Positions 1 to 10,217 of a stretch of 64,000 bases of DNA are shown here, in pieces. The first letter of the stretch is position 1. Each line of letters starts with the position of its first letter. A program made the translations under genes and the position numbers. This stretch comes from Rachycentron canadum (taxonomy: Eukaryota; Chordata; Actinopteri; Carangiformes; Rachycentridae). The notes below the pieces were generated by a model, which was not told the DNA's origin, did no database searches, and saw only the letters and a list, made by a program, of their open reading frames with translations. The DNA is taken from positions 23,671,247 through 23,735,246 of the forward strand of contig CM076655.1 in assembly GCA_038496675.1 (NCBI GenBank), given 5' to 3'.

Positions 1-964
1 TTTATCACCCCACAGCGCTCCCTGCAAACACAGAGGAAGAGAGGAAGACGCAGACACACATTACATTCACGAAACGGGTACGTACACAAAGATGTTGTGT
101 TAAACCAATCGTGTTCATTCTTTAAAGGATAACTGGAAAGAAATACAGGAGGAGACATGAAGCCAAAAACACCACCTTAAATGTCAGATCTGTCCCCGGA
201 CTGATTCCTGTTTTGTATGCTACACAAAGTTTATTTCATCACTGTGTCCATTTTAAAAGGACAAACAGGAAGGACACAAACAGCCAATGCCTTAAATGTG
301 TTTAAATGTAAAAAGAGTTTAAAGAGTTTGTCTGCAACAAAAAGAGGTCACCCTTACTCACGCCAACTTCTTAAAGTCGGATTTAATTAGTCCCCATGGG
401 GACATTTATCCTCTGTAACTGACCTAACCATAATATTTCGGAGCAGTGGTCAGCAACAGCACAAAGTCCTGGGACCAATTCTGGTTCAGTGCCTTGGTTA
501 AGAGCAATAGTGTCATTATTTCTAGTATCTATCTACACACACCACGAGGCCTGAATGGATACTGAAGCAGCCTGAAGGTTTTGTTCCAAGACATTGTCAA
601 GGTTTGTGATTTTCAGTCCTGGCATTAGTCCTTAATTCATAGAATTGACTCCCTGAAATAAGATTTTTAATTTGTTTTTTTCATTATCTTCTGTTGTGCT
701 TGTTGTCTCTTAACGGTTTCCCACAGGTTGACAAAGTGCTTCATGGGAACTGAAATAAGCAATAGCTCAGTTTTTCTGCCACTTTAACACTTTAATCTAG
801 AGTAAATTGGTGATCCTGCAACATTGTCTGATGGCAATACTTTAGTATAAGGGCTGCATTTTTAACTGCGACCCGTGGCACAAAAACTAGGTTTACTGTC
901 TCCTAAAAAAAAAAAAAAGTTCCTCTCCCGTCTCCTCACTTCAGATCCAGATCAGGACACTTAC
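1..964 (-). other. intron 10 of ppargc1b (5' part)
   Basis: This is the sequence downstream of exon 10 on the minus strand. No RNP1-like exon (YGF with T or V next), stop-containing terminal exon or polyadenylation context was recognised, so the remaining exons should lie beyond position 1. It contains an A-run at 905-918 next to the exon and otherwise nothing I recognise. Confidence 0.7.
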
Positions 965-1083
965 TCGTTGCAGATGATGACTTTGCAGTCCTCTGCTTTG
1001 CCGAAAACCTGGAAGCGTTTCCTCAGCATGTTCTGGGTCACGCTGCTCGGCAGGTTGTGGATGTAAAACACCTGGCAGTTGTC
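965..1083 (-). CDS. ppargc1b: ppargc1b exon 10, first half of RRM
   Basis: The 119-base exon encodes DNCQ-VFYIHNLPSS followed by RKRFQVFGKAEDCKV and ends inside the codon after ICN. VFYIHN is the RNP2 strand of an RNA-recognition motif, and KRFQVFGKAEDCKV matches the helix and next strand seen in PGC-1 proteins (RFEVFGEIEEC). In the family the RRM lies near the C-terminus and couples the coactivator to RNA processing. The acceptor is a pyrimidine tract ending ttgccag, and the donor is a consensus gtaagt at 964-959. The exon starts in phase 0 and leaves two bases at its end. The RNP1 strand (YGFITY-like) must be in the next exon, and no such exon is visible in positions 1-964. Confidence 0.92.
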
Positions 1084-1438
1084 CTGGCAACAGGGAAACC
1101 GTGGCAACAGTCAGGACAAAGGACAATGCAGAATACAGATAGACGTGAGAAGTGAAGCAGGAGGGCTGAGTGTAGGGCGGCATCCTGAGACTCAACACTT
1201 CAGATGTTCCCGTGTTCACCTATGTGCAGTTTGTTATTCTGATCCTGCAGCTGCAGTATTCAGGTAAAGACACACTACATGTCCAAAACCTCTGCACCTA
1301 AATCAACTTTTTGGATGTTTTGGGGCATAAACCTTTTGCTTTAGGTGCGTGTTTCATTGGTGGTGAGCGCGGGGGTTAAGTTAAGTTTGCCATTGTCTTT
1401 AACTCTGTAGTATTGCAGTTAGTGAATGTTCTCTGTAC
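1084..1438 (-). other. intron 9 of ppargc1b
   Basis: A 355-base intron with a gtacag donor and an ag acceptor. I see no repeat or further exon in it. Confidence 0.8.
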
Positions 1439-1496
1439 CTCGTCAGACTTGGCTTTGTTCCTCTGCTTGTCATCGGGACAGATCTCTGAGTTCTCA
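1439..1496 (-). CDS. ppargc1b: ppargc1b exon 9, basic linker before RRM
   Basis: This 58-base exon encodes ENSEICPDDKQRNKAKSDE after completing a split Ser codon (AG from exon 8 plus T). The KQRNKAKSDE end aligns with the basic run just before the RRM in the family (KRREKAIGEG in human PGC-1beta). The acceptor has a strong CT tract ending cctttag, and the donor is gtacag. Both phases fit the neighbouring exons. The short length and modest conservation make it the least distinctive exon together with exon 6, but the phase agreement on both sides and the basic motif support it. Confidence 0.85.
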
Positions 1497-2039
1497 CTAA
1501 AGGCGGACGAGGAAGAAAAGGGGAGAGAGAGACAGAGAGATGGTGAGTGAGATAAGGACATACACAAGGTGAAACTGAAATGTCAGACACAAGGAAATAG
1601 GTGAACTGGAGCAAAAAAGGAGACTTTCTTTCACCAACTGCAGCAAAGTTCCTATAGGCAAGTCTCAGCCATCTTAGCCTCGTCCTCCGGCCGAAATATC
1701 AGGCTAACATGACCAGACCTCTATCGAAATAAGCTTTAACTTAACCATCAGTGGTCAAATCTAAAAAAACTGCTTAAAAGTGTATTGACTTTGCCCAAAG
1801 ATAAGATTTAAAACACCTTTTTCTTGCACATGTATATTCTACTACACAAAGGTCACTTCTAGCCATAAAGAGTCTCATTCAGTCTCTATTTTCATCTCTT
1901 TTTGTGTCTCTTGTGCTTCCATATTTGTGCTTTTGTCTTTTTCCTCCATCTGATTCTTCGCTGTTGATCTAATCTCCTTGACCCACATCTTCGTCCCTCC
2001 CCTTTACTTCCTCTCACAGTTATTGTCTCTCTGTCTCAC
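1497..2039 (-). other. intron 8 of ppargc1b
   Basis: A 543-base intron with a gtgaga donor. On the gene strand it ends in a CT-rich tract. I searched it for the KHFG/RS-type coding segment expected from mammalian homologues and found none. Confidence 0.8.
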
Positions 2040-2664
2040 CTGGAGTCTGTCTTGCTGGCGGGGGAGTCAGGACACGGGTGAAGGATGGGCGAGGGTGAGC
2101 GAGAAGCCAGCGAGCGCTCCGCCTCTTCCTCTGAGGCTGCAGACTGGCAGTCTGATGGCGGCGATGATGATATCACCACGGTTGTCTGTTGTTCCTTGGG
2201 TTCTGCAACCTCAGACGTCACCAGCCTCTCGCCCTTATCCTTCCCATCCGATACCTGATCATCAGCCGCTTTGGGTGCCACTCCACCCCCCCCTCTTTGT
2301 GCCTGTAAAATGGCGCCAAGCATAGCAGCGCTACGCTTGCGGCTCTCCCCGAGGCTCAGTGCGCAGTAGTCATGGTCACCAAAGCTGTGATGGATTTCGC
2401 TGTCACCGGCCTGGCCCATGCGCCGCAGCTGGGCGTACAGCTCTGTCTGCTCAGGAAGCTTCCGTTGGTGGTGGGCGCGGCTCAGCCAAGATGAGCCCTT
2501 CGTGTTGTTGGTGTTTGAAGCCGGATGAATGGACTCGCTGCCGCCTCCTCCACCATCGCCACTGCTGCCGCTGCCCGCTCCTCCACCGCTCTTTCCTCCC
2601 TCTGCCGGCTTGAAGAGCTCATCCTCCACTGGCTTGTGAGGTGGGGTGGTGGGAGGGGTGAGTC
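2040..2664 (-). CDS. ppargc1b: ppargc1b exon 8, LTPPTTPP and DHDY region
   Basis: The 625-base exon (2 + 207 codons + 2) opens with LTPPTTPPHKP, the most conserved linear motif of the PGC-1 family, known in PGC-1alpha as a phospho-degron. A Gly/Ser-rich stretch follows (about residues 22-43 of the exon), then PEQTELYAQLRR (70-81), then SFGDHDYC (93-100), which contains the DHDY tetrapeptide that binds host cell factor HCF. The remainder (101-207) is low-complexity Ser, Glu and Gly with one short SRSPSP stretch. Mammalian PGC-1beta and alpha carry at this place a KHFG-type block, an acidic region and an RS-rich domain, which I do not see here. The acceptor is ccctccccctcag and the donor is gtgaga. 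The Gly codons form a purine/GGC repeat and may vary in length. Confidence 0.95.
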
Positions 2665-3081
2665 CTGAGGGGGAGGGAAGCGATACACGCATGATACAAA
2701 GAACAGTCCAGCATTTGTTGACTGCTGTCACTTCTGAGCTGATCCAGGCCAGCTGTCTGCCTATGTTCTCAGTCTTTATGCTAAGCTAACTAGCTTAGAA
2801 CCAGCCACTGGCTCCACCTTTATATTTATTGTACAGATCTGAGAGTGGTATTGACTTTCTCATCTAACCATCTGCAAGAATCGGCATCTTTTCCAAAATC
2901 ACAAACTTTTCCTTTCAGACACGTTGAGCATCTGGAGCTGTGTGCGATGTTGGCAAATGGCTGTGTTTTACTTCTAATCCCAAACAAAATAAGATTGTGT
3001 CCCTTATAACATTACAGGTGTAAGCAGCTGACATCAGCGTATATCCAGATAAACACATGCGTAAACATGAGGTGTGTTTAC
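2665..3081 (-). other. intron 7 of ppargc1b
   Basis: A 417-base intron, about 40 percent of it taken up by a dispersed fish repeat relic (about 2735-2905) immediately upstream of the exon 8 branch-point region. Confidence 0.8.
2735..2905 (+). repeat. dispersed teleost repeat relic
   Basis: The words tctttatgctaagctaac, 'ggctccacctttatatttat' and 'gagagtggtattgac' with 'ctcatctaac' follow in the order known from a very common fish interspersed repeat. I cannot name the family. It lies in intron 7. Confidence 0.65.
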
Positions 3082-3146
3082 CTGCCGTTCCACATAGATC
3101 CACACTGAGCGTCTGCTCAAAAGGCTTGGTGCTGTACTGGGACTCT
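3082..3146 (-). CDS. ppargc1b: ppargc1b exon 7, FEQTLSVDLCGTAG
   Basis: The 65-base exon encodes ESQYSTKPFEQTLSVDLCGTA and one base of the Gly codon that exon 8 completes, giving the family signature FEQTLSVDLCGTAG-LTPPTTPP across the junction. The acceptor lies in the sequence caacaccagagag, which holds two usable AGs two bases apart. The upstream one (exon start 3146) is in frame with exon 6. The other (start 3144) would be in frame only if exon 5 were joined directly to exon 7. The donor is gtaaac. Confidence 0.95.
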
Positions 3147-4059
3147 CTGGTGTTGGTGGTGGAGAGATACCAGCAATAAAAGAAGAGAGAGAGAGAGAGA
3201 AAAATTAAAGACTGCTGTGTCATGTCGGGATCTGCACTTTTCAAACGTTCACATCAACAGGAATCCAATAACGTCCTTAAAAGGCTCAGTAAAAGCTCCT
3301 CCACCCACTTAAAATAAAAACTGCACAGTTTCAGCTGATGTCTGCTAAATTTGAATGATGTTTCTCCCTGTAAATGCTACTGGCATTTCTCTGTGCTCCT
3401 TATTTCTTATCACAACAACCATATGTACTCCGCTGTCCTCTCCCCTATTCTTCTTCTGCTTTCTATTTCTGGCTGTCTGTTTCTGTTTCTCCGCTTGCTG
3501 TGAAAGGCAGGAGCAGTGCCGAGTGTATTGGCTTCAGGCGGGATATTACTTACCCTCCGCAGAGAACAGCAGAATAAAATAAAATAAAAATAAAAAAACA
3601 AACCAAACAAACTTTTTTTTTTTTTTTTTTTTGGTGAGTGCTTCAGAAGACAGATTCATTTAGAAGATGGACGGACGCCAGGGGTTTGTACAGGAACTCA
3701 ATCCTACTTTTTGACTGGGTGGAGCTGGAGAAGTTCCAGCGTTTGAGGCTGGATGGGTGGGGAGGTTAATTTAGAAAAGTAAGAGCAGTGAGGGCACTCT
3801 GTCTGGTACAGATTAAAATCTGCCTAAGACTGCCAGGGGTCCTGCTTCATTAAGGATGCTGGAATAAAACTGCTGAATCTGGGGCTGGTTTATCTTGTAT
3901 TAGTTCAGAATATAATAAAGTCTTAGGAGATTATACATGACAAGTCTACACTGATATGTATTAAAAACGGATCCTTGCTCATGAAGGAAGTGAGCATGAA
4001 GACATTTTCAGTCTCTTTCTCCATATTGTTAGTCTCCAGTCTAGTTCAGACAGTGCTGT

Positions 4060-4099
4060 CAAACCTTCCTACATTACATTAGTAATGTAGGAAGGTTTG
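4060..4099. repeat. perfect 18-base inverted repeat, 4-base loop
   Basis: Arm 4060-4077 (caaaccttcctacattac) is the exact reverse complement of 4082-4099, with loop atta. Pairing stops at 4059/4100. It lies in intron 6. Confidence 0.95.
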
Positions 4100-4473
4100 T
4101 CTCACTCGAGTGTGTCATAGCATCACTCACTGCTTTTTAATTCAGAGCCAATAACTTTTCTCTTTTTACAATTCTATGAATTATGGACTAATGCCAGAAT
4201 ATGAGGCAACTGATTATATAACTGAGACAATAAAATAAAGACCCATATAGGATCAAATCAATTAGTGCTCAAATGAAAAAAAAAAAATTGCAGCAAATGT
4301 GATTAATTCAGTAATTTGCGTGTTTACAGGCAATAGATTAGTAAATCTGAAACAATCATGCTCCTTAATGGAATCTGTCTCATAAACAAACAACTCCCAT
4401 GATGTCGAATGCATTTCCTCAGCAATGTGGAACAGCAGCTCTCAACTGAAAGCATTTTACATTTAGACAGTCG

Positions 4474-4600
4474 GTGGGGAGACTTTCTGGAAGGAGCCCA
4501 GCCGTGCCACTGTTACAGCGCAGAGCAGAATCAGTGACTTCTTTTAAATCGCTTCTTAAAACTCATTGTATAAACCTGCTTTTATCTGAATGTGTTTTCA
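4474..4600 (+). mobile_element. possible LINE (L2-like) C-terminal fragment
   Basis: A plus-strand frame contains TSFKSLLKTHCINLLLSE, resembling the FK-LLKTHLF end of L2-type ORF2 proteins. It is short and degenerate, with no supporting tail. Confidence 0.35.
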
Positions 4601-5429
4601 CTCTTCTTACTCTTTTTTTTTTTGTGTGTGTGTTCTTCTCAGTATTGCCCTTTTATTGTGTCTGCTTGTGTAGTGTCTGCTCCCTGTCATTTATTTTGAA
4701 GTATATCCCGTTTTCCCTCCGTAAATCCAACTCTGTTATTGTTATTATTATTATTGTTGTTCTTGTTGTTGTTGATCCTTTAAAAATCCACTTAATGCTT
4801 TTAGCAGAGTCACCAGGGAGCCTGAATTAAAAATGTTAATTTCTTGATTCAATGTATGCTTAAGTTCTGACAATGAGGAGATCTGAGATAATAATAAGCA
4901 GATGCTATGTGCTGTTGACGCCTGTTGCCCAGCAGTGGTTGTATAGTACTATATGCACAGTGCTATATGCATTTACAAAGGTAGTTTAAGTCAAGGTCTG
5001 GATGGAGCATTTCATTATAATAAATTATAATAACATGTTTGGCATTGCAGGATTTCCCAGGAGGAGGTGCCTCTTACTTGGCTGCACTGCAGAGGCCAGA
5101 GCAGCTGTTGTATTTTTAATGTATAGTTTGGTGGTTTAGCTTGAGCTGATATCTGTTCAGAGAGCTAGCTTGGTAAGATACTGCTGCATTTTGTCTCCGT
5201 CTTCAAAGGGAATTGTTGAGAAAAACACACACTGTTGGTGTTTTATCGCACAAAATGAACGAGAAGTTATTTTTCCACAGTGTTTTCTTTGATTGCTCTA
5301 TATAACATAAAGATCTGAGTGGTTTCCATCACATACGGTGCTAATGCAGGTGAGATGCTGAGCACTTTAACCAAGCCCCAGTGTGTGATGAAACGCGGCA
5401 GGTGCAGTACTTTCCACATAGACACTCAC

Positions 5430-5475
5430 CCTGTGGATTTGTGGTTCAGAGGCAGGCAGAGGCAGGCTCGCTTTT
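5430..5475 (-). CDS. ppargc1b: ppargc1b exon 6, small 46-base exon
   Basis: A 46-base exon encodes (E)KRACLCLPLNHKST(G), with split codons at both ends that complete correctly with exon 5 (G+AA) and exon 7 (GG+A). RACLCLPLNHKS aligns with the RCLMLALSQSDP stretch that precedes FEQTL in human PGC-1beta. The acceptor follows a very long T tract (about 35 bases, interrupted by single G or C bases) ending attgcag, and the donor is gtgagtg. Without this exon, exons 5 and 7 are out of frame at their main acceptor. It was found by splice-site and phase logic plus this weak alignment, so it is somewhat less certain than its neighbours. Confidence 0.85.
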
Positions 5476-5902
5476 CTGCAATCAGGGTAAAAAAAAAAAA
5501 CAAAAAAACAAAAAAAAACTGTTACAACCGTGGATCACACTAAATGCGTAAATAGAAAATCAGTGTCGCTTCGATTTCTTCCTGCAGCTTTGGCTAAACT
5601 CACACTGCAACTGAAAACACTTTCACTCTTGTATTTTCTCACCTCTTATGTGACTCAGATCTGATCTTAATAATCACTGTAGTCACATTTTCACATCTTC
5701 AAGGAAATTTTTTTTTTTTTTTGTTATATTTATCATTATTTTCCTACAGTAGCTTGACTTAGGTAGTTTCAGACTCAAACAGGTACCAGACCAACACAAA
5801 TGCCTCCATTTACTAAATCATGGATTAGAAGTACAGTCCTAATAAAATCTGAACTCTGAAAAAACAAAGACTAAAAGCCTTTGTCTTTTCTGTCCGTCTC
5901 AC
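5476..5902 (-). other. intron 5 of ppargc1b
   Basis: A 427-base intron. On the gene strand it ends in the long T tract before exon 6 (A-rich on the plus strand at 5488-5518). A second A/T homopolymer lies at 5708-5722. Nothing else is recognised. Confidence 0.8.
5488..5518. repeat. A-rich tract, polypyrimidine tract of exon 6
   Basis: Three A-runs separated by single C bases on the plus strand, which form the T tract immediately upstream of the exon 6 acceptor on the gene strand. Confidence 0.9.
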
Positions 5903-6959
5903 CGTTGTGGCAGCAGGGTTTGGTCGGCTCCGTGGTACTGATGCTGCCATCGTTGGACGTTAGCGGCTCTGGCTGAGCCTCCGTTGTGGTTCCCCCTCCT
6001 GCTTGGGTTGGCAGGAGTTTGACCCCTGCTCGTCCCTCCTCTCTCTCCTGCTTGTCCCTCCCCTCTTCTTCCCTCGCCCGTCCAGGCCGAAGCCTCTTGG
6101 CGAAGCGGCTGGGGAAAGAGGCCAGACGCCGGGAACGCCGAACAGAGAAGGAGCCGCCGTCTTCTGCGGTCTCCTCTTGTCTCTGAGGTGCCTCAGAGGA
6201 GTAGCTTCTTCTCTCAGGGGAGGAAGAGTCTTTACGAAGCTCTGGTTTAAGGGTGGTGGAGCTGGGGGACTGGGCTTGGGCTGATTTAGCCAGGACAGAG
6301 GGAGCAGATACTCCTCTGTTGGGGCTGTGGGAGTAGGGCGGGCTGTGCAGTCTGTAAGGCTTGCTCACGTCAAAAGAGCTGCTCTGCTGCAGGAGCTCAC
6401 GGAGGAGGGAGTTCGCCTTCATCTCCCTCTGCCTTGCAAAGGGGAGCCTCTTAGGGGCACCACTGCCTGTCCCAGTCAAGCCCCTGCTTGTCCCAGGAGC
6501 AGCCACTAGGACAACTCTACTGTTAGAGTTTGTGGTGGCCGGGCGGGAGGCCTCAGGTCGGGCCCGGGCCCTCGGCAGATCCCGGTCTTTGCGCTCCCAG
6601 GCCTGCTGCTTGCGCATGGGCAGGCAGTAGGTGTGCATGTACGTGATCAGCTCCACCACTGAGTGCAGTTCTTTCTCTGAGCTGAACTGAGGCTTGGGAG
6701 GCTCGGCGGGGACGGCAGCCACCACGGCCCCACCCTCCACCTCGCTGCTGGAAGATTCCTCCTCTTCTTCCTCCCCTTCCTCCTCCTCATCCTCCTCTGA
6801 CTCACTGTCCTCGTCCTCCCCTTCCTCTTCGTCCTCCTCTGTGTCGGGGGCTGGGAAGTCCTCTGTGTCCTGGGCGGTGGTGAGGTGGCGGTGGAGCTCG
6901 GTGCAGAGGCGCCCCGCCGGACGCACTGCCCGGGGCTTCCGCTCCTGAGGGTGGTCACT
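5903..6959 (-). CDS. ppargc1b: ppargc1b exon 5, large central exon
   Basis: The 1057-base exon encodes 352 codons plus one base. Visible in order (residues within the exon): CTELHRHLTTAQ at 19-30; an almost pure Glu/Asp tract with Ser at 41-74, the hallmark acidic run of PGC-1beta although placed earlier than in human; VELITYMHTYCLPMRK at 102-117, strongly conserved in PGC-1beta and PRC; the nuclear-receptor box LRELL at 186-190, followed by DVSKPYRL at 197-204; Ser/Pro-rich sequence; VRRSRRL at 273-279; then a basic/acidic charged region to about 312. The LRELL box is the second LXXLL motif that binds PPAR/ERR ligand domains. The acceptor is ccaccctcag, with a second in-frame copy 15 bases further in. 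The donor is gtgaga. Antisense open frames across this exon are shadows of its biased codons. Confidence 0.97.
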
Positions 6960-7480
6960 CTGAGGGTGGAGACACACAAACATGAATACCAATGGCAGAA
7001 TCAGTCACACATCAACAGAAAAACATTAATATTGAATGAAGAGAAATGTCAGTTTTTCTCCTTCTTGCTTGGTGTTAAGACAATAAAGAACCACAGATTA
7101 ATATATAAACAGATAAATGAAAAGAGGTCGTCAGACTGAGAGAATCTAGACCTGTGACCCTGATCTCGTTCAACTTGTCTGTATAGTGGAGATTAGACTG
7201 CTAGAATTTAATGCTGCAATAGTGAGTCAATGACAGAGTCTGGGAGCGAAATTGCCACTGAGAACCAGCCAATTTCAATTTGTTTTATCGGCACCCAGAC
7301 ATCTAACCATATCTGTGATAATTTGCTGGTTTTCCATCCTCTGGTAGATTCACAAGAATATATGTTAGTAAAGCTCATTGGGTTCTTTTCCACCAAACAT
7401 GCATGAATTTTTAAAAAGATTTTATTTCCACTTGCAATCCCCCATTTTTTTTTCCAATTGCAAGAGTTTGCATGATTAAC

Positions 7481-7510
7481 TTAATAATCCCTAAAGGGAA
7501 ATTTGATTTG
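7481..7510 (-). mobile_element. possible reversed LINE 3' end
   Basis: Read on the minus strand, the sequence aatttccctttagggattat resembles the 'aatttcccctcggggatcaa' terminus typical of fish LINEs. It is a very short match. Confidence 0.25.
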
Positions 7511-8388
7511 CAGAGGACACCTCTCACAGCTGTTCATAATACAAAAGGTCTTTTTGTAATCTCAGAAAAAGCTTCCACCAACAGACATAGAGGAGAACAA
7601 TAGGGACAACATCCAAATTAACTGCTAGTTATGCTTCAGAGTCATTTAAAAAAGTAATTATAGATTATATAATAAAGTGTTTTTGCCATTTTTGAAGTGT
7701 AACATTTATTTTGAAAAATAAAATGCAAAAGAACTTGCACTTAAAAATAAATAAGTCCCTAATATCCTTTTTCAGTTATTAAAATTATATATAATTAACC
7801 TGAAACTGTATATAAATGTTTCCCACTACAGGGCTGGTTTCAGATACCATGCACCTTCTAAATGAATGAACTGCCTCAAACTAGACTCCTTTCCTTTAGA
7901 GGTTGTAAGATTTATTATTTGATGTATTTTATTACTATTATAAATTGTTGTTATTGTTCCTTAGTTTCTATAGTTGTCTTGTCCTTGTTTTAATCTTAAA
8001 TTTTAAATTAATCTTAAATTAAAATAATTTCATGCCCCTGATCTATCCAGACTTCTGTCAATATGAAAAAAGAAACCTTGGAAAGAAGCGATCGGCCCTC
8101 GGAGGAGCTGGAACTAAAACCTGACATTTACCCATCGATGTTTGAGATTAAACATTTTTCAAACTCCACTGTTGCTGCTCCTGAAATACCTCATCGCACC
8201 GTCTGCAGTTTGTTGGTACGAACAAGAAAAATGAGCCACAAAACAATAAAAACAGACACATGAAGGTACGTGAAGGTGTGTCCTCGGTTTCCTGCCCTGG
8301 ATACAGGAGCACACAGCAGTAAATTCTGCCTCTGCCTGTGTGAGGGATGAATCGGTGTGCAGCTGCAATGAAATGGCTGATTCTGTAT

Positions 8389-8393
<5 letters not shown>

Positions 8394-8422
<29 letters not shown>
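8394..8422. repeat. (AG)n microsatellite
   Basis: Pure AG dinucleotide array in intron 4. Confidence 0.95.
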
Positions 8423-8424
<2 letters not shown>

Positions 8425-9300
8425 CACTGTTGCCCTCTTGCCCTGTCACTCAATAGTCCCGCCATCTGCCACAGCAAAGCCACACTACTCTAAAACTAAA
8501 GCTAACACACACAGACTGGCAGAAACAGCAAGGTTAGGAGTGTGTGTGATGGATACAGGCTTGGCTTATCCCCGCGCTGCATCCTGTGGGCATTTTGAAT
8601 CCTCCTTTCTTGAGCCAGAGCAGAGGGGGCTGTGTGGAGGCTCACCATGCCCTCTGCTTGTACAAGATAAATGACTGGTTTTGTAATCAATGGCCACTTG
8701 AAGCACAATGCTAGCAGCTATCCAATTACTGCTAAGTCATACAGCAGTGGCCGTTGTAAATGTCCTCTCTTCCCCAACACGGCATCTATCACAGCAGCAG
8801 CTGAAGGCCTCTGCAAGTTTGAAGGCCCAAAGAGTTTATATTGGAAAATGAAATATCTGTCATTTGGAAAATAAAAAAAAAACTTGTTGTTGTACGAGCT
8901 GGACTGTAGCCGCTGGACCTGCCACTCGTGAGGTTCTGTCTTTCTTACAGGCGAATCCCAGACTATTTTGGTACCAAAGCCTTAGTTGCACTATTTTCAC
9001 AATAATATATTCCTGACAAGACGTTTAACTCCCTCTGAGCGCCAGGCAAACAAAACTGCTTCAGGTGGGATTCGGGCTCATGCAGGTTTCACCACATCTC
9101 GCAAGACTGATGCACAAAAAGGTGAACTTATCAGACAGGTAGGAGAAAATCTGTCAAAACTACACACGGTTCTTAAGATGTAGCATCTCCTGAGTCGGTG
9201 TGCGTTTGCCTTTCCAAGATGCTCCTGCTCCAATCATATTTCCAATTGTACAGATCATATTATAGTCTTTTATTTATCTACATTTTTTGATACTAACATT

Positions 9301-9420
9301 TTGCAGGTTTTTTACTTGTCTGTCCTCTTTCCTGCTGTGACAGTGCAAATTTCTTCACTGTGGCACTAGTAAAGTATTATCTTATCTTATCTTATCATTA
9401 TCTTATCTTATCATATCAAC
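9301..9420 (+). mobile_element. non-LTR retrotransposon 3' tail with (TTATC)n
   Basis: The stretch ctgctgtgacagtgcaaatt, a 'cactgtgg..actagtaaag' segment and then an imperfect TTATC pentamer array (9378-9416) is the typical 3' end of fish LINEs of the L2/Rex type, where the tail becomes a short tandem repeat. Only the untranslated end is present. Confidence 0.55.
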
Positions 9421-10091
9421 CCATTGTCATGTCACCTTAAACCTGTGAGCTATGCTTTCCACGGTGATCCACTCCCTCTGTGGGTCAAAGCACCAAAGTC
9501 TGTTCCTTTTAACCATATTTTATTATTTCCTCCTCATTGAACTAAAACAATTAAACCGACTCTACAGTTTACCAAACCATGTATATGAAGTGACTGTCAG
9601 GAAAACATAAATATGTCTTTTTAAGCATCTTGACAGAAGAGGGACTGTTTTTTTTTTTTTTTTTTTTGGTGGTAAGGACAGTCTAAAAAGTCTGGAGAGC
9701 TCACTGATGCTTTATAATCAGGCACCAATATCTGTTCTGTTCTGCTGGTTTGACTCTAGCCTGCAAAAAAATAAGTGCAGACACCTGTTTGAAGAAGTTT
9801 CTGCAGAGGCAGGGACGCCGACTTCAGGCCCTGCACGCAGCATTGAATTACTTCTGCCTTACCTGGCCGCCTCTGAGGGAAAGTGATTTGAAAAAATCCA
9901 ATTTTTTTTTTTTTTTTTTAATCTTTCCAGCCTTCAGAGGAAGCGGATTGAGACGTTAACCGGTGAAAACAGGGGCGTGTGTCTGTGGTTCTACGGCTGC
10001 AAGTTTTACCGCAGGATAAGGGAAGAGTTCTACTGTGAACCAGACAAATCCACTTTTAATCATCAGGTATTCAATACAATTTGTGCCTCAC

Positions 10092-10217
10092 CTTGACCAG
10101 AGGTCTGACCGGCCGTAGCTGCAGGCTTCTGTTGCTATAGCGATGGCCGTGGACTCCATCTTTGTGTGCGTCGATGCCCGCGGGAACGTTGGGAGGAGTC
10201 AGCAGCAGCTTCTTCAG
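10092..10217 (-). CDS. ppargc1b: ppargc1b exon 4, LKKLL nuclear-receptor box
   Basis: The 126-base exon (42 codons, phase 0 at both ends) begins LKKLLLTPPNVPAG and ends LRPVRPLVK. Joined to the final Leu of exon 3 it makes SLLKKLLLTPP, which matches the family's main LXXLL interaction box (SLLQKLLLAT in human PGC-1beta, SLLKKLLLAP in PGC-1alpha). The middle contains DAHKDGVHGHRYSNRS, resembling the His/Asn-rich stretch in PGC-1alpha. The acceptor is cttcttcctcag and the donor is gtgagg. Confidence 0.95.

Larger units (their letters stand above)
3147..5429 (-). other. intron 6 of ppargc1b
   Basis: A 2.3 kb intron. It holds a T-run at about 3613-3632, a perfect 18-base inverted repeat at 4060-4099, and a LINE-like fragment near 4474-4600. 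No other coding exon fits. Confidence 0.8.
6960..10091 (-). other. intron 4 of ppargc1b
   Basis: A 3.1 kb AT-rich intron. It contains a (GA)n array at 8394-8422, a LINE-like 3' tail with (TTATC)n at 9301-9420, T-runs at about 9650-9667 and 9903-9919, and a short reversed LINE-tail-like stretch near 7481-7510. No exon is seen. Confidence 0.8.

Noticed and set aside
2359..2613. Plus-strand open frame opposite exon 8
   Set aside because: Cys/His-rich only because it is antisense to Gly/Ser codons.
5986..6630. Several plus-strand open frames opposite exon 5
   Set aside because: They are antisense shadows of the Glu/Ser/Arg-rich coding exon and have no family resemblance.
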